The position numbers and the translations under genes are program-made. A stretch of 64,000 nucleotides of DNA, taken from assembly GCA_039090855.1 (NCBI GenBank), contig CM077023.1, forward strand, positions 84,171,127 to 84,235,126. The letters are read 5' to 3'. Positions within the stretch are counted from its first letter, which is position 1. Each line of letters begins with the position of its first letter. This stretch comes from Macrothele yani. Lineage: Eukaryota > Arthropoda > Arachnida > Araneae > Macrothelidae. This document shows, piece after piece, positions 32,022-43,585 of this stretch. The notes under the pieces were generated by a model that did not search any database, was not told the DNA's origin, and worked only from the letters and a program-made list of their open reading frames with translations.

Positions 32022-34028
32022 TTAAAGCAGATCTGCCAACCTTACTCTATTATTCAGAATAATTTTTCTTAAAGTTCTTTTGATGAAAGAAGAAGGAATT
32101 TCGTTCTCTAGAAAACTTTCTAATAGTATATTAATGTGGTAATTGAAGTCCAAATTGTTGGTGCAAATTCTTGAAATTCTTAGGACCTGAGAAATTAGTA
32201 CATTCTCAATTACTTTGGTTGAAATGTTATTATTCCAGTGTAGATATTTAATTACTTTGAAAGGAAAATTAACTCTTTTATCAAAGAGGCTAATAGATGG
32301 GTTACCTCTGTTGAGCTTAATGCTTAAGTCTAGGAACTCAAGTTCCTGATTACTGTGGTTGGTTTTACATAAGTTAAGAGAGCTAGGATAGATATTATCA
32401 AAATCACTCTCTATAACTTCTGAATTATTGATACACAGCAGATCATCAATATATCTAAAAGTGTAAAGGTAGTTATCTGAGCAGGTGGGGTGATTTTTAA
32501 TGAATTTATATTCCTTAAAGAACAGGAATAGATTAGCGATATTCGTGGACGTTGATGTTCCCATGGGAATACCGTTCACTTGCTTATAGAGAGTATTATT
32601 ATATAAGATATGGTTATTTTTTAAGCAGCAATTGAGATAAGAGTTCCAAGTTCCTACATCAACAAATTGGTTAAGTTTAAATTCTGCATACAGCTCTTTA
32701 AAGGTAGTGATTATATCTGATAGAGGCAGATTAGTATATAGGTTTTCAAAATCATAACTATTAATATCTAAGGGACAAACTTTGAGTATAGTAGAAATTA
32801 CTTCTGCATTATTATTAATTATCCAAAAATCTCTGTACATCAAGTTAGAACAGTTTCTAATGTGTTTCAAAACCTTCTTTAAGACATCTTCAAAAGCAAG
32901 ATCTATTTTCTTTTTATGACTCCTTACTCCACTAGCTATGAACCTGAACTTCACGGGATCCTTATGAAACTTAACCGTTGCAAAAAGAAATGGAAATTCA
33001 GGCTCATATCTTCTAGTTTGTGGAATTTTAAGTTTCTTGAAGAATGCCTTAAACCGATTTTCTAACAGCTTGGTAGAATAACTTACGGGCTCGTATGTTA
33101 CTCTATTATTGAGTTCCATAGTTAACAATTCAAAATAGAACTTCTTACAGATAATTGCAAAATTATTGCTAGCTTTATCCGTAGTGGTAAAAATAAATTG
33201 GTCTTGTAGATTGGAGAGTGACCTTTTAGCTTCTCCAGAGAAAAAGAGATTTCTGTCGAAACAAAAGTCCAGACCTGCCAACTCACCGGTGAAGCTATTG
33301 ATTATATTATATTTCCATTCTGCGAAGGCCTCAATAGGCTGATTGTACGTTAAACTGGTTTTTACGATGTACCTATTAACATCTTGAGTGAAGCTCTCAA
33401 GAATCCTTTCTTTGGAAATTGTGAAGGAAGGTCTGAATTTAGAGCCATACTCTAATAAATTCCTAAGCTTTTCATTTTCAACAAAACTCAAGTTTCCGGT
33501 GATAATATGGTTGTAATTCTTATCATAGTGAACTGTTTCTTTATGTTCATCACAAGAACATGTAGTAATTACAGGAATGTAGCTCGAAGAGTTAAGTTTG
33601 TAGTTTTTAACTATTGACCCTAAGGTCTTAACATATTTAAAACTTACAATAGACTGGTGCCTGTGGATGGGAAAAAAAATTGCATTATTGTAGAACAGCT
33701 TCCTTACATTGAGATTATCGTAGGCTTTATTTAGAAACCTGATGGTAACAAAATTACTGGAAAATTCTTTAAGAGAAATTTTATCTTTAAGAATATGTTT
33801 AAGAATGTCCAGAACCAAAGCAAAAACATGCTTATCAACATGGTCAGCAGTTTCATTCCAGAATTTGAAAAAACTTTTAAGGACAGAGTGCTTGAAGGAC
33901 TTGAGAATTTTGTAAGTATTTTTAACAAAATTAGTGCCAGTTTTAAAGCTTTCCAGAGTTTTTAGCAAGTTAGCAAAATCAACTTTGCTTGATGTGCGAA
34001 ATGCTGAAATACTTTGTACATATTGCAA
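32022..34028 (-). CDS. Naiad reverse transcriptase, 5'-truncated unit, open frame
   Basis: The 668-codon frame starts in the inverted piece (about nine junk residues), then enters the linker after the missing endonuclease. CSC is at residues 157-159, motif A Asp in YDFENLYTNLP at 426, GIPMG of motif B at 486-490 and YIDD at 526-529. The thumb region follows, including DKRVNFPFKVIKYL. It ends RVRLADLL with TAA. The T-run at 33672-33679 has eight bases where the full unit has six, so here linker and RT are in one frame. The RT core is complete, but the GIY-YIG domain and natural start are absent. It differs from the other copy by only a few residues (for example Ala for Val in IEAFAEWKY). Confidence 0.85.
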   Translation of the reverse strand: MQYVQSISAFRTSSKVDFANLLKTLESFKTGTNFVKNTYKILKSFKHSVLKSFFKFWNETADHVDKHVFALVLDILKHILKDKISLKEFSSNFVTIRFLNKAYDNLNVRKLFYNNAIFFPIHRHQSIVSFKYVKTLGSIVKNYKLNSSSYIPVITTCSCDEHKETVHYDKNYNHIITGNLSFVENEKLRNLLEYGSKFRPSFTISKERILESFTQDVNRYIVKTSLTYNQPIEAFAEWKYNIINSFTGELAGLDFCFDRNLFFSGEAKRSLSNLQDQFIFTTTDKASNNFAIICKKFYFELLTMELNNRVTYEPVSYSTKLLENRFKAFFKKLKIPQTRRYEPEFPFLFATVKFHKDPVKFRFIASGVRSHKKKIDLAFEDVLKKVLKHIRNCSNLMYRDFWIINNNAEVISTILKVCPLDINSYDFENLYTNLPLSDIITTFKELYAEFKLNQFVDVGTWNSYLNCCLKNNHILYNNTLYKQVNGIPMGTSTSTNIANLFLFFKEYKFIKNHPTCSDNYLYTFRYIDDLLCINNSEVIESDFDNIYPSSLNLCKTNHSNQELEFLDLSIKLNRGNPSISLFDKRVNFPFKVIKYLHWNNNISTKVIENVLISQVLRISRICTNNLDFNYHINILLESFLENEIPSSFIKRTLRKIILNNRVRLADLL

Positions 34029-34737
34029 CTAACTGTTTAAGGTATATAACTTTCACAAAGTTTTCTTTAGTTAATTATTATCTTTAACTTATTCTCGTTT
34101 TCGTGCTGTCATAAGTTGTAGAGTAGGGGGTTTTAGACTCAAGTTTTCTTTCAAAAATCTGTTCGTTAAAAATTAATATTTCCTTTTTTAATTGCAATGT
34201 AAAAATTTGGATTTCTTTTGCATTGATTTTCAGGTTTAAATTCTCTCTCAAACGAACTTGGCATTTCGTTATGGCTGAAAATCATTTCTAATTATTATGT
34301 CACTCTCACAGCTTGAGTTCTCTTTAATCTTCTTCTCTCTGTTTAATAGTAACAGATGAAGAGCATGGGTCGGGCCAGGAAGGTTAATGGATGCAAGCGA
34401 AATTGTTAACTAGTGCTAGGTCATGCAACTCTACGGAGGACATGACATATATATATTTTTTAAACTATTTTAGGTGGGAATGTTACTTGCATCTATGGCC
34501 TTGCAGAAACCCATTTCCAACTAGGTCTTTGTGGAAGTGAGAAAATGCAGAGTTTTTGCTGGTCCTTGATAAAGCCAAGGCTCAGTATTCTCGACACCTT
34601 CTACATTCAGTTGTTTTATTTTATTTTTTTATCTTTTCTCCTTTTACTCACACAGGTAGATACATAACCTTTTCTATGTTGTACTAGGTGTGAGTCAAAA
34701 TTATATGTGTATTTTTTTGCTTAGGTATCTTCTTTAT

Positions 34738-34740
<3 letters not shown>
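34003..34740 (+). repeat. Inverted 3'-region fragment of the Naiad
   Basis: This 738-bp segment is the reverse complement of 25830-26568 in the full unit (and of the matching part of the upstream unit). The junction at 34002/34003 shares no obvious extra sequence. Such inverted ends are typical of Penelope-like insertions and probably arise by template switching during integration. Confidence 0.9.

Positions 34741-34768
<28 letters not shown>
34741..34768. repeat. (TA)n microsatellite at the 5' edge of the Naiad array
   Basis: A TA run of about 28 bases pairs with the run at 25685-25714 on the other side of the array, and leads straight into the fold-back element. Confidence 0.95.
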
Positions 34769-34777
<9 letters not shown>

Positions 34778-35226
34778 TATGAAATACAAATCAAACAAAA
34801 TGTCCAATCAGCAGCACTAACCACAGACATTCTCGAACAGAGTGAAGCCTAATTAAAGCCAGACTAACAGCACCAAATACAAATAAAAACTCTAAAATGG
34901 TAAGTATAGTCAATAAAGAATACATTGGCCTGACAATTTTTTCTAAGAACGCGAATGCAAATACCAGGTCAAAGTTTCAGAATGCCTAACTCAGACCCAC
35001 AAAGAAGAAAAAGAACAATAGCACAAACCATCAAAGATTTAAATTCACAGACAAAATTGTCAGGCCAAGGTATCTTTTATTGACTATACTTACCATTTAA
35101 GAGTTTTTATTTGTATTTGGTGCTGTTGGCCAGGCTTTAATTAGGCTTTACTCTGTTTGAGAATGTATGTGGTTAGTGCTGTTGATTGGACATTTTGTTT
35201 GATTTGTGTTTCATATGATTATAATA
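34767..35226. repeat. Fold-back element with ~174-bp inverted repeats
   Basis: The arm 34767-34940 (starting TATTATAATCATATGAAATA) is matched by the reverse complement of 35053-35226, with roughly 90 percent identity by eye. A 112-bp spacer separates them. There is no coding sequence. It is a MITE- or fold-back-like element sitting in TA-rich flanks; its autonomous partner is not visible here. Confidence 0.82.
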
Positions 35227-35421
35227 TACTTGATACCTCTATCTTTATATGCTGCGTCGCGCATTTCAATGGGGTCTCGTGATTTCAGTGATTATTGGTT
35301 CGCTTTCAAACCTGAAACTTCAAATTTTTGGAATTAAGGCTTCTTGATTGGTTACCAAATTTTATTTTACTTTCTGTGGATAATGTGATTTATATGATGT
35401 AATTTATATATATATATATAT
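35227..35421. other. Short AT-rich spacer ending in (TA)n
   Basis: No features except a TA run at about 35405-35422, which serves as target site for the adjacent mariner. Confidence 0.6.
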
Positions 35422-35422
35422 A

Positions 35423-36605
35423 TGCAAAAGTTTCCGCCACCCGCTAGTGGACGCTGTAGGGGTCTAACCGGCCTGCGACCCGTGCTGTCAGTTCGTACAT
35501 GAAGCCAAGAATGTCGGTCGATAGAGTTCATTTGCGGCACTGTTTGTCATTCATGTTTAATTTAAGGAAAAGTGCAAGTGAAGCATACGGTTCAATATGT
35601 CAGGAGAATGGCGAAATAGTTATAAGTGAGCGAACGTGTCGAGAATGGTTTGCCAGGTTTAAGAAAGGTAATCTAAGCTTGAAAGATAAGCCACGTGCAG
35701 GAAGACCGCGGGAACTCGCAGACGAGGAGCTGGAATCGCTGCTGCAAGAGAATGCCACACAATCGACCACGCAACTGGCGAAACGTTTGAAAATGGCTCA
35801 ATCGACGGTGGTACGGAGTCTACAGGCCTTGGGGAAGATCCAGAAGATAGATAAGAGGGTTCCGCATACTTAAACGGAGCGTAATATTGGTCAACGGTTG
35901 GGCATCTTTGCATGTCGTTGCTGAAGAGGTTTCAAGAGAAAATTTTCTTGTGGAAAGTTTTCACCGGGGACAAAAAATAAGTCTATTGCGACAACCCCGT
36001 ACGCAAGCGATCCTGGGTCGACCCAGGCCAGCCATCAACATCCACTGCCAAACAGGATATCCACGGGGAAAAGTTGCTGTTGTGTGTGAAGGTATATGCA
36101 TGGAGTTATGTAATTCGAACTGTTTAAACCGGGTGAAACAATCCCTGCACAACGATATAGCAATCAGTTGGTGAAACTGAACGCCGCAATCGAGCATAAA
36201 AGCCCATGGACAGGTGATGGACGCCGCCCAGTCATCCTGTTACACGATAATGCCAGACCACATGTCGGTGCCACCACGAAATTAACCCTTGAACTGTTAC
36301 ACTGGGAGGTTTTACCACACCCGTCTTACTCCCTGGACATTGCTCTCACAGACTTTCATCTGTTTCGCTCTATGCAACAGGCCCTAGCCCAACAGCGGTT
36401 CACCACAGTTCCAGAAGTGGAAAATTTCGTCACTGCGTTCTTCAGCTCAAAACATGAGTCCTTCTATCACAGGGGCTTTCATTTGTTGCCTGAAGAATTG
36501 CAAAAGGTCATTGATGCTAACGGCCAATATTTCGTTGAATAAATGTGAACTGGTTTCCAGATTGTTCCTGTCTCCTTTCTCTTTAAAACGGCTGAAACTT
36601 TTGCA
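35423..36605 (+). mobile_element. mariner element 1
   Basis: The left end TGCAAAAGTTTCCGCCACCC and the right end, inverted, GGCTGAAACTTTTGCA form short imperfect repeats. TA precedes the left end; the right duplication is not clear. The length of about 1.18 kb and the transposase type fit a mariner. Confidence 0.78.
35499..36542 (+). pseudogene. mariner transposase, frameshifted
   Basis: The N-terminal frame (35499-35873) has the mariner DNA-binding domain, including SERTCREWFARFKKGN, DKPRAGRPREL and a second helix-turn-helix. Frameshifts and stops between 35873 and 36168 break the central part, where the TGDEKW motif survives as TGDKK in another frame. The last frame (36168-36542) shows VILLHDNARPHV (second Asp) and DIALTDFHLFRSMQ (third Asp of DD34D), ending YFVE. 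About 345 residues were encoded originally. Confidence 0.86.
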
Positions 36606-36627
36606 AACCCTTAATATATTCTTAAAG

Positions 36628-36942
36628 AAAAGTGTTTAATCAATGCATCCTTACAGTGCTTACGTACGGCGCAGAGACGTAGACCTTAACTAAAAAAGAC
36701 AAAGACTGCCGACAGCTGAAAGAAGCATGGAGAAATGCATAGGGGCCTACTTGGTCTAACCAGGAGTGATAAGAAGAGAACTCATGCATAGGGAAAATGA
36801 GAAAAGTGGAAACATCGTGATCAGAGTAAAATCCCTGAAATGGCAATGTGCCGGACATGTTGCCAAATGAACGTACTACCGATGGACAACCGAAATTCTT
36901 GACTGGATTCCAAGGGACAGAAAAAGACCCAGAAGAAGACCA
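36628..36942 (+). repeat. RTE LINE fragment
   Basis: The plus strand gives CILTVLTYGAET-like residues, then an MRKVETS segment, SLKWQCAGHV and a DWIPRDRKRPRRRP-like end in shifting frames. These are parts of the RTE C-terminal region seen complete at 23986-24460. It is internal, without an (ATG)n tail, and ends in a TA-rich stretch. Confidence 0.75.
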
Positions 36943-36944
36943 AT

Positions 36945-39900
36945 ATATATATTTATAGTCTAGTCATGGATTTATTCACATCTCCAACACCTCCCAAATA
37001 TCTCCCCCCCCCATAAATAATCTTAACGCCCCTCCATTTGTTGCTGCAAGCGACACTTTGGCACATTTCAGATGTCGAAAATTAGCCTCCCAATACTTAG
37101 CTTAATCCAATTTCCTTTTTGGATGCACGACATAAAATGTCAGTCTCCGTGAGATCTCAAAAATGAAAGCAGAAAGTTACATGCATATATTTCTGTCTCA
37201 CAATTCGAAATCATCTTCGGCATGGTTGTCTAAGTTATCCTCTTTCGAATAAAAATTTCTAAATTTCGGGAAAAAGGAATAAAAAACAAGAAAAAGACGA
37301 TACTTGAAAATTATTTTCAACCCACACATCTTTCAAAGGTAAGAAAAACAGCGAAGAGTGGCCTTCACCTTCGAACAAAGTTCAATATACTGGTAAATAA
37401 AAACATTCCCGTAATGAATTTCATGTGGGCGTGTCATGCAAGGAGTTGAATAGAAGACGTTATGGGTTCTTCGAAATTATGAACGGTATAAAAACGCTTT
37501 CTGAAAAAAACCTTAAAGTAAAAGAAAAAAATTCATACGCGAAGAACATAAAACTAATATCGTTATTGTATTGTATTTACAGCATAAGATACTAAGATTA
37601 AAATCTTAGGACACATTACAGTAAAAATCTTTAAAAGTCTACAGTTCCTCTTTAGCAAATATGCTTGGATTAGTTCTGTTGCTTTTGAGTTGTTTTATTT
37701 ACCTGTTGTTGTTTTATTCTTTTCTCTTTCTATGGTGTTGACGCTGAGGAGAGAATGAATGACATGACAAGAGTCATCCAGTGGATTGGTTGGTGGTGTC
37801 TCAAATTCGTGCACCGGTATCTCCACAAGGAAAAATAATTAAGCCATATGCTAGGTTCAGACCCAGGAGAAATTACTTCAAACTGATTATCTACCTTAAT
37901 TATGAGGACGAGAAGCAGAGCTTACGCTCACTAGATTGTCTTTTTTCGGATCTGAGTTTTGTGTGAGAATCACTTTTCGTAAGATGTTCGCATGAGGATT
38001 AGAACGGTTCAATTCATGAGATATGGAATAAGATGAAAAGTAGGAAAATTATGAAATATTCAAACATTCGTAAAATCGAAAAGTACATAAAAAAGAAAAT
38101 AGAATGTGCCTGCATTCGGGCTTTAACTCTGCAGAAGATTACGATCATTTTCTGAGCTATAAATAGCGAAAGGTATTAACCGATTTTTGCATGTTCAAGC
38201 CTTTGTCGTTTATTTCATGAGATGCATTTTTACGTGATTATGAATATAATCTTATGGCTGTTCCATTTGGGATCCACTTTACTTCAATGCACTTCTAGCT
38301 TTCATCGAAAGCCGCATTCCGACGATGGATCATATAGGAAGGAAGGGAGTTTGTATATTGTCTTCTCACAATACCCTTATAGTGGTGGGATTTTTGATGA
38401 ATCAGAGTTCTGTCTGAGGGGATATAAATAAGCAAATAAGTAAAGGAAAATGTGCGTAGAAATATGGGTTACCGGAATGTTTGGTGCGGAATGCCAAAAT
38501 GGATAGGAATAATACACTACTAGCCGATGAAAGAAAAATGCGTTATAATTAAAGAGAGAGTGAGATTGGGAGAGGGTCCTTTTACCCAAGTCATCAATCA
38601 CAGCCATTGCAGGAGCTCTGACGTAATTATATGTGCATAAAAATCAAGCCCTTTGGTGATGGATTTTTGATGAGGGTGGGTAAAGGCACACAACATCCGG
38701 GAGGGAAGTAATATCTCTGAAAAGAAAAACTCCTTCGCTTTTCTCTATTTAAAATCGCTACTGCAATTTTTTCTTTTTTACTTTTCTCTTTTTCCTTTTT
38801 TTTTTTTTTTTTTTTTGTTGAAAAATTTGGAAAGCATAGTGTTTCGTGCTTTTACTTTACGTCAGCTCCCATCCGGCAACACCTTACTCTCCGTCTCTTC
38901 TAATTAGCGAAGTTAAATGCTCCATCTGACATTTCATATTTGTGGTAATATACCGGGAGGGGAAACAGTATGTTAGGTGAAATATGCATGCATAATGTTG
39001 AAAGAAAGAAAGAAAAAAACCTTAGCTGGACGAGAAGAAAAGTTGATAACTATTAGAAGGAGAAAGTAATTAAAATGAGATAAAAAATAAAACTTGGTCA
39101 GCAGCATTTTTTTTTTAATTTAAGCTTCTTCTACTGAAAAATTTAATTTCCTTCGTTCTGCAAAAGTCTTGTGTTAATGAATAAAAGTTTAAAAATTCAA
39201 AAAATGTTTAAGCAGAGTGCTTGATTTGAATGTCTTTTCAAGATTACTGCGCATTTTCGAAATTGTTTGACGAATTAACAAATTTGATTTTATAAATTTC
39301 TAGCATTCAGCCACAAAAGTTTCAGGGATTTAAATTTTCGCACCTAGTTTCGTGGTCAGAATCAGCCACGTGACTTGATTTTACGCCTGGTTTGAGTTCT
39401 TCCCCTTTGCTGCGGCTAGTTATTTTAGATTAAGGATTGGTAATGGCTTGACCAACAAGTTTTAGATGAACATGGTGCAGAATTCTTCGCATGAGTATGC
39501 ATACAGTATTTTGTGTGTTTGAAAGCTTCTCCCCTCCTCTTCGCGTAATTAATTTTGATACATGGTGTTTTTAAGATCCCACTTTACCTATTACCTAGAG
39601 AGAACCTCTTTGGTTATCTTCAAATTCCACGAATTCCCTTGGTTCATCTTAATCTGGTAACCTAACCAATTATACGCAGAACTTGCAATGACCAGTTCGA
39701 AAATTTCAAAACTCAAGTTCGAATCAAATAGTTTAATCGTTGAGTTCAGAAAGTTTCGCAGACTTTCTGTCCTCATCGTGGTTATTGTTTATAAGGACAA
39801 AAACTGAATAGTCCTTTCATCAAAATCTCATCCTATCTCTCTCTCTCTTTCTAGCTGACACAGTGGCCAAGGAAATAGCTAAATGTCTTCCTCCTGCTTG

Positions 39901-41087
39901 TACTGTGAGTCTTTGGCTTTCCAAACTCCATCCCATGCACCGGGGATATATTCAAAAATTGCATGCCTTAGACCTGCGTCTGTCAGACTTCCAGGCCCGA
40001 ATATACCTGCTCACTCCATTGCAGCCAATTTCACTAGTTTTTACCTCTTAAATCCCTTAGCTCATTAGCGCGTTAAGCGCACTTCGGTTATAGTTGAATT
40101 CTTTGTCGCCAGAACCACAGACAGCCTTCCGTCAGAAATAAAACAGCTTGTCCACATATTCGGTGTCATGTACCAAGACATAAAAGCGTTAACATATACT
40201 GTAGTGGTTTAACGGATTAACATCGTCGGTCATCACAATAGTTTACTTAAGATATTATCCCGGTACAGTATTCCGTTGGCGTCAGTGATGTCGGACTTTC
40301 TTTTGCCTACATATAGGTGTTCACACAAAGCACTCTGAAGAACAAAATAGCAAAATACGATAAAAGGTTAAAAGTGAAATATTAATATTTGCAATATATA
40401 CCCATATACAAAGACGAACGGGGTATCTGTGAATCTTATGGTATTAACATGATATGCATTTAATTTCAAATATTTACATCATCAGGCTTCATATAGAATG
40501 AGATGATTTGTATGACATCCTCTTACCCTAAGAAATAAGCATTCTGGCCTTTAGGTAAAAATGCCGAAGTTACCTTCTACAAGTGCACAATTTTAAATAC
40601 TGTAGGTAGTCACCTTATACGTATCGAATTTCGAATCTGTATGTCATCTGGATTCACAGAAATGGAAAAATGATTTTCATCCATGCACTCACACACAAAA
40701 AGCTCCATAAATCTCAGATATGCACCTATAGATAGATAGATACAGATACAGATGTAGGGCGACACATGCAGAGTATCGTTGATAGATCACTCTTTCTCAG
40801 TGAAGTTAAAGTTCCAGCTAAGCGGTACACTTACTAAAAGCTTTAAGGTCTGCACCAAAATTCTAGACTATGCCTTTGTGTCTAAAAAGACAGGGAAGCA
40901 TTCTCTAGCAGTGACATTCCCTCTGCAACGGGAAATAACGATTCTGTTCCTCAAATGCCCATCGTCAATCTTTTCTGTATTGTTTCCTAAGTTTTAAATG
41001 GGCGTCTAGCTGTCCAGCATGTGGGTAATTTGTATAGTACTTCCTCCTTTCTGAGGAGCAGTCATCCTGTTCTTGGTGGTATAATAC
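36945..41087. other. 4.1-kb intergenic stretch, nothing recognised
   Basis: AT-rich, with a T-run at about 38799-38817, a short (GATA) tract near 40728-40741 and scattered short frames. None of the frames (the longest are 60-76 codons) shows a motif. This is the longest piece of the window without a transposon signal, so it may be the closest to ordinary single-copy DNA. Confidence 0.5.
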
Positions 41088-41089
41088 TA

Positions 41090-42496
41090 CACTGCTGGCC
41101 ACCCAAAATGCAACACTAAGAAGGAAGCATCCGATTGGCCTGAAATTCGCAACATGCATCGCCCGCGAGAGGACATGCAAACGATTAGCATTGCAGATCA
41201 TATGCAAATCATAAGCGCCCGGCACGCCACAGAGAAGCACTAAAAGAAGGGTGCACAGAAGGCGGGGTGTAAGTAGTGGAAGTGTGTTGTGCTGCCGCAC
41301 CTGCGCGTGGGAAGCTTCCTGATGCCTCGTCGCAGAATACGGCAGTCATTTCAGCACGTTTCGGAGTTCGACAGAGGACGAATAATGGCTTATCGCGATA
41401 GCGGTTTATCTTACCGAGACATCGGCGCCCGTGTGGTACGACATCCAGCCACAGTGAGGCGAGTACGAATTCAGCGGGTGCAGGAAGGACGGACGGACCG
41501 ACGTGAGCGATTGCCGCAGCCGCGTCACACCACCGAACGAGAGGACCGGCATGTTGTGCGGCAGGCATTAACTGCTCGTACCACCCCATCACGAACGTTA
41601 GCGCAGGTATTAGGGTGTGTTGCGCAACAAGCTGTGTCTGCACGTACCGTTCGACGTCGTCTGCAGGAGCAGGGACTTGTCGCACGGCGCTCTTTGCTCC
41701 GATTACCATTGACGCTACACCACCGGCGAGGGCGGCGACAGTGGGCCGTTGAACGCCGCACCTGGACTACGGAATGGCACGACATTGTCATCTCCGTCGA
41801 ATCCCGTTTCTGCCTGCAACACCACGATGGTCGGATCCAATGTGGCGGCACCGCGGCGAGAGACTGAATGACGCCTGCATTATGCATCGCCATACCGGTC
41901 CGTCGCCTGGCGTTATGGTTTGGGGTGCAATTGGATATGACACCCGCACCACTCTGGTACGCATCGCCGGTACACTCAACAGCCACCGCTACATCTCCGA
42001 CGTTTTGGGACCTGTAGTCCTCCCTTACCTGCAGGACCTGCCAGCGGCCACGTTTCAACAGGACAATGCGCACTCGCACGTGGCACGCATCGTGCAACAA
42101 TTATTTACGGCCACCAGGTGTCACTGCTGCCGTTGCCTGCATGTTCTCCCGATATGTCGCCCATCGAACACGTCTGGTCACTGACCGGCAACCGAGTGGC
42201 CCGGCGAGCACCACCCGTGGCTACGCCTGATGAACTGTGGCAACGTGTGGAAGCAGCCTGGACCGGCATACCGCAAGCCCATATCCAAAGCCTCTTTCGT
42301 TCGATGCCGCGGCGTGTAGCTGCCGTTATTGCCAGCCGTGGGGTCCACACGAACTATTGATGTCTGCGTGTTCCGCAAGTCGCACGGACCTGTAAACTTA
42401 ATCGTTTCATCTTTGTATCTGTTGTTATGTATCCAGTAAATCTGGCTTTGCTATCTCGTGTCCTTCTTGGGGTTGCATTTTGGGTGGCCAGCAGTG
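41090..42496 (+). mobile_element. Tc1-like element, family J copy 1
   Basis: Ends CACTGCTGGCCACCCAAAAT and, inverted, ATTTTGGGTGGCCAGCAGTG are exact for at least 20 bp and continue imperfectly. TA flanks at 41088-41089 and 42497-42498. At 1407 bp it is complete. A second copy lies at 48104. Confidence 0.92.
41322..42360 (+). pseudogene. Tc1-like transposase (family J, copy 1)
   Basis: ATG 41322 starts MPRRRIRQSFQHVSEFDRGR and the frame is open to about 41865, through DNA-binding helices and the WTTEWHDIVISVESRFCLQH segment. There the first catalytic Asp of SDESRF is Val. A 1-nt shift near 41845 leads to the next frame, with GVMVWGAIGYDTRTTLVRI and FQQDNAHSHVARIVQQ (second Asp). A further shift near 42115 leads to PDMSPIEHVWSLTGNRV (Glu) and the C-terminus SMPRRVAAVIASRGVHTNY. 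It has two frameshifts and one catalytic replacement. Confidence 0.9.
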
Positions 42497-42498
42497 TA

Positions 42499-43583
42499 TG
42501 TTTGTATTCAGCACAAAATCTCTGGTTCTGTAAAATATCAGTTATACCATTGCAAAATGTCTTTTGCAATGAATGGTATACCTGATGGTATGGCAAGGAT
42601 TATTAACAAAATTTCCATCCTTTCTTGATCGTTAATTTTTGTGCTAGGTGACGGAAATGCCTATTGTATTAATGCGATATCTCTGCTTATAAAAGTCAGA
42701 ATGAGAAATACATATTTTATTTTGTACAAGATAGCTACCACCCAGGTCTGCATGTGTTATAATTTATTACTGTTTTCTAGTGCAAATGTTTACCATTACC
42801 TTTAGTACATAGTTATTTACTTTTCTCTCTGTATCTCTATTGCTGTAAGTGGAATATTCAAAGTTACTTTTGTGTCGTGTAATTGGGAAAATGATGAGCG
42901 TTACTTACTTATTGCACATTTTTCCAGCCGCAGTTTTTTGTCTACTTCGCAAAATCTTACATTTGCAGTTGGTAGGTCCTCGATGATTCATCCAATGACG
43001 ATTATAGTTCAATACCAACTAGTACAACAGCGATTAGTCGGAAAGGGACAATTGGTCCAATGGTAGGATTGCTACAATGCCGCGACTGGTACGGTATAGA
43101 TTCTCCCAATAATACTGTTGTTGCCCGGTGATATCATCCGACCAGTTGCTAGTTTTTCTTTTTTTAATAAGTGGATAATAAGTTAAGTTGCTCTCCTTTT
43201 TGTAGTGCTTCCAGAGATGATTTCCATTCCTAGAATTTATGTTTGTGCGAGATTTTAAGGTTTGCTATACATTAATTAATTTAGTAAATATTCAAGGCTT
43301 TAAGTCAAACACCTTGTATTTAATCTAATAATTCCAGCTCTCAAATTATCGGTGCTTGAAAAATATAAAAAATTTAGTAAAATATTAAAACGTTATTTAC
43401 GAAAAACTTCTATCAGGTGCAAAAGCATATAAAATAGAAATAATTTTTTCACACTAGAGATACTGTTAAAGTGTCTTCTATAATATGAAGATTTTATAAG
43501 GCAAGTGTGTTTTCACCTATATTAGGGGCTTTGCTCGTTCTCGTTAACAGTCGTCAATCTCATCTACTGTTTTATAACCCTTT
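42499..43583. other. Intergenic stretch, nothing recognised
   Basis: AT-rich DNA between two DNA transposons; no motif, RNA gene or repeat end seen. Confidence 0.5.
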
Positions 43584-43585
43584 AT

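Larger units (their letters stand above)
25713..34740 (-). mobile_element. Naiad-type Penelope-like retroelement array
   Basis: On the minus strand the order is: an inverted 738-bp piece of the 3' region (34740-34003), a 5'-truncated unit (34002-30295), then a full unit (30294-25713). The two direct units are almost identical by eye, differing by single bases and small homopolymer changes. Penelope-like elements are known for such tandem units (pseudo-LTRs) and terminal inversions, and for microsatellite targets; here (TA)n lies on both sides. Domain order (GIY-YIG first, then a CxC linker, then RT) assigns it to the N-terminal-endonuclease clade, called Naiad in animals. It copies RNA into DNA at a nick made by its own endonuclease. 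Confidence 0.92.

Noticed and set aside
36945..41087. Short open frames as exons of a host gene
   Set aside because: None exceeds about 76 codons, none shows a motif, and no consistent splice-linked series was visible.
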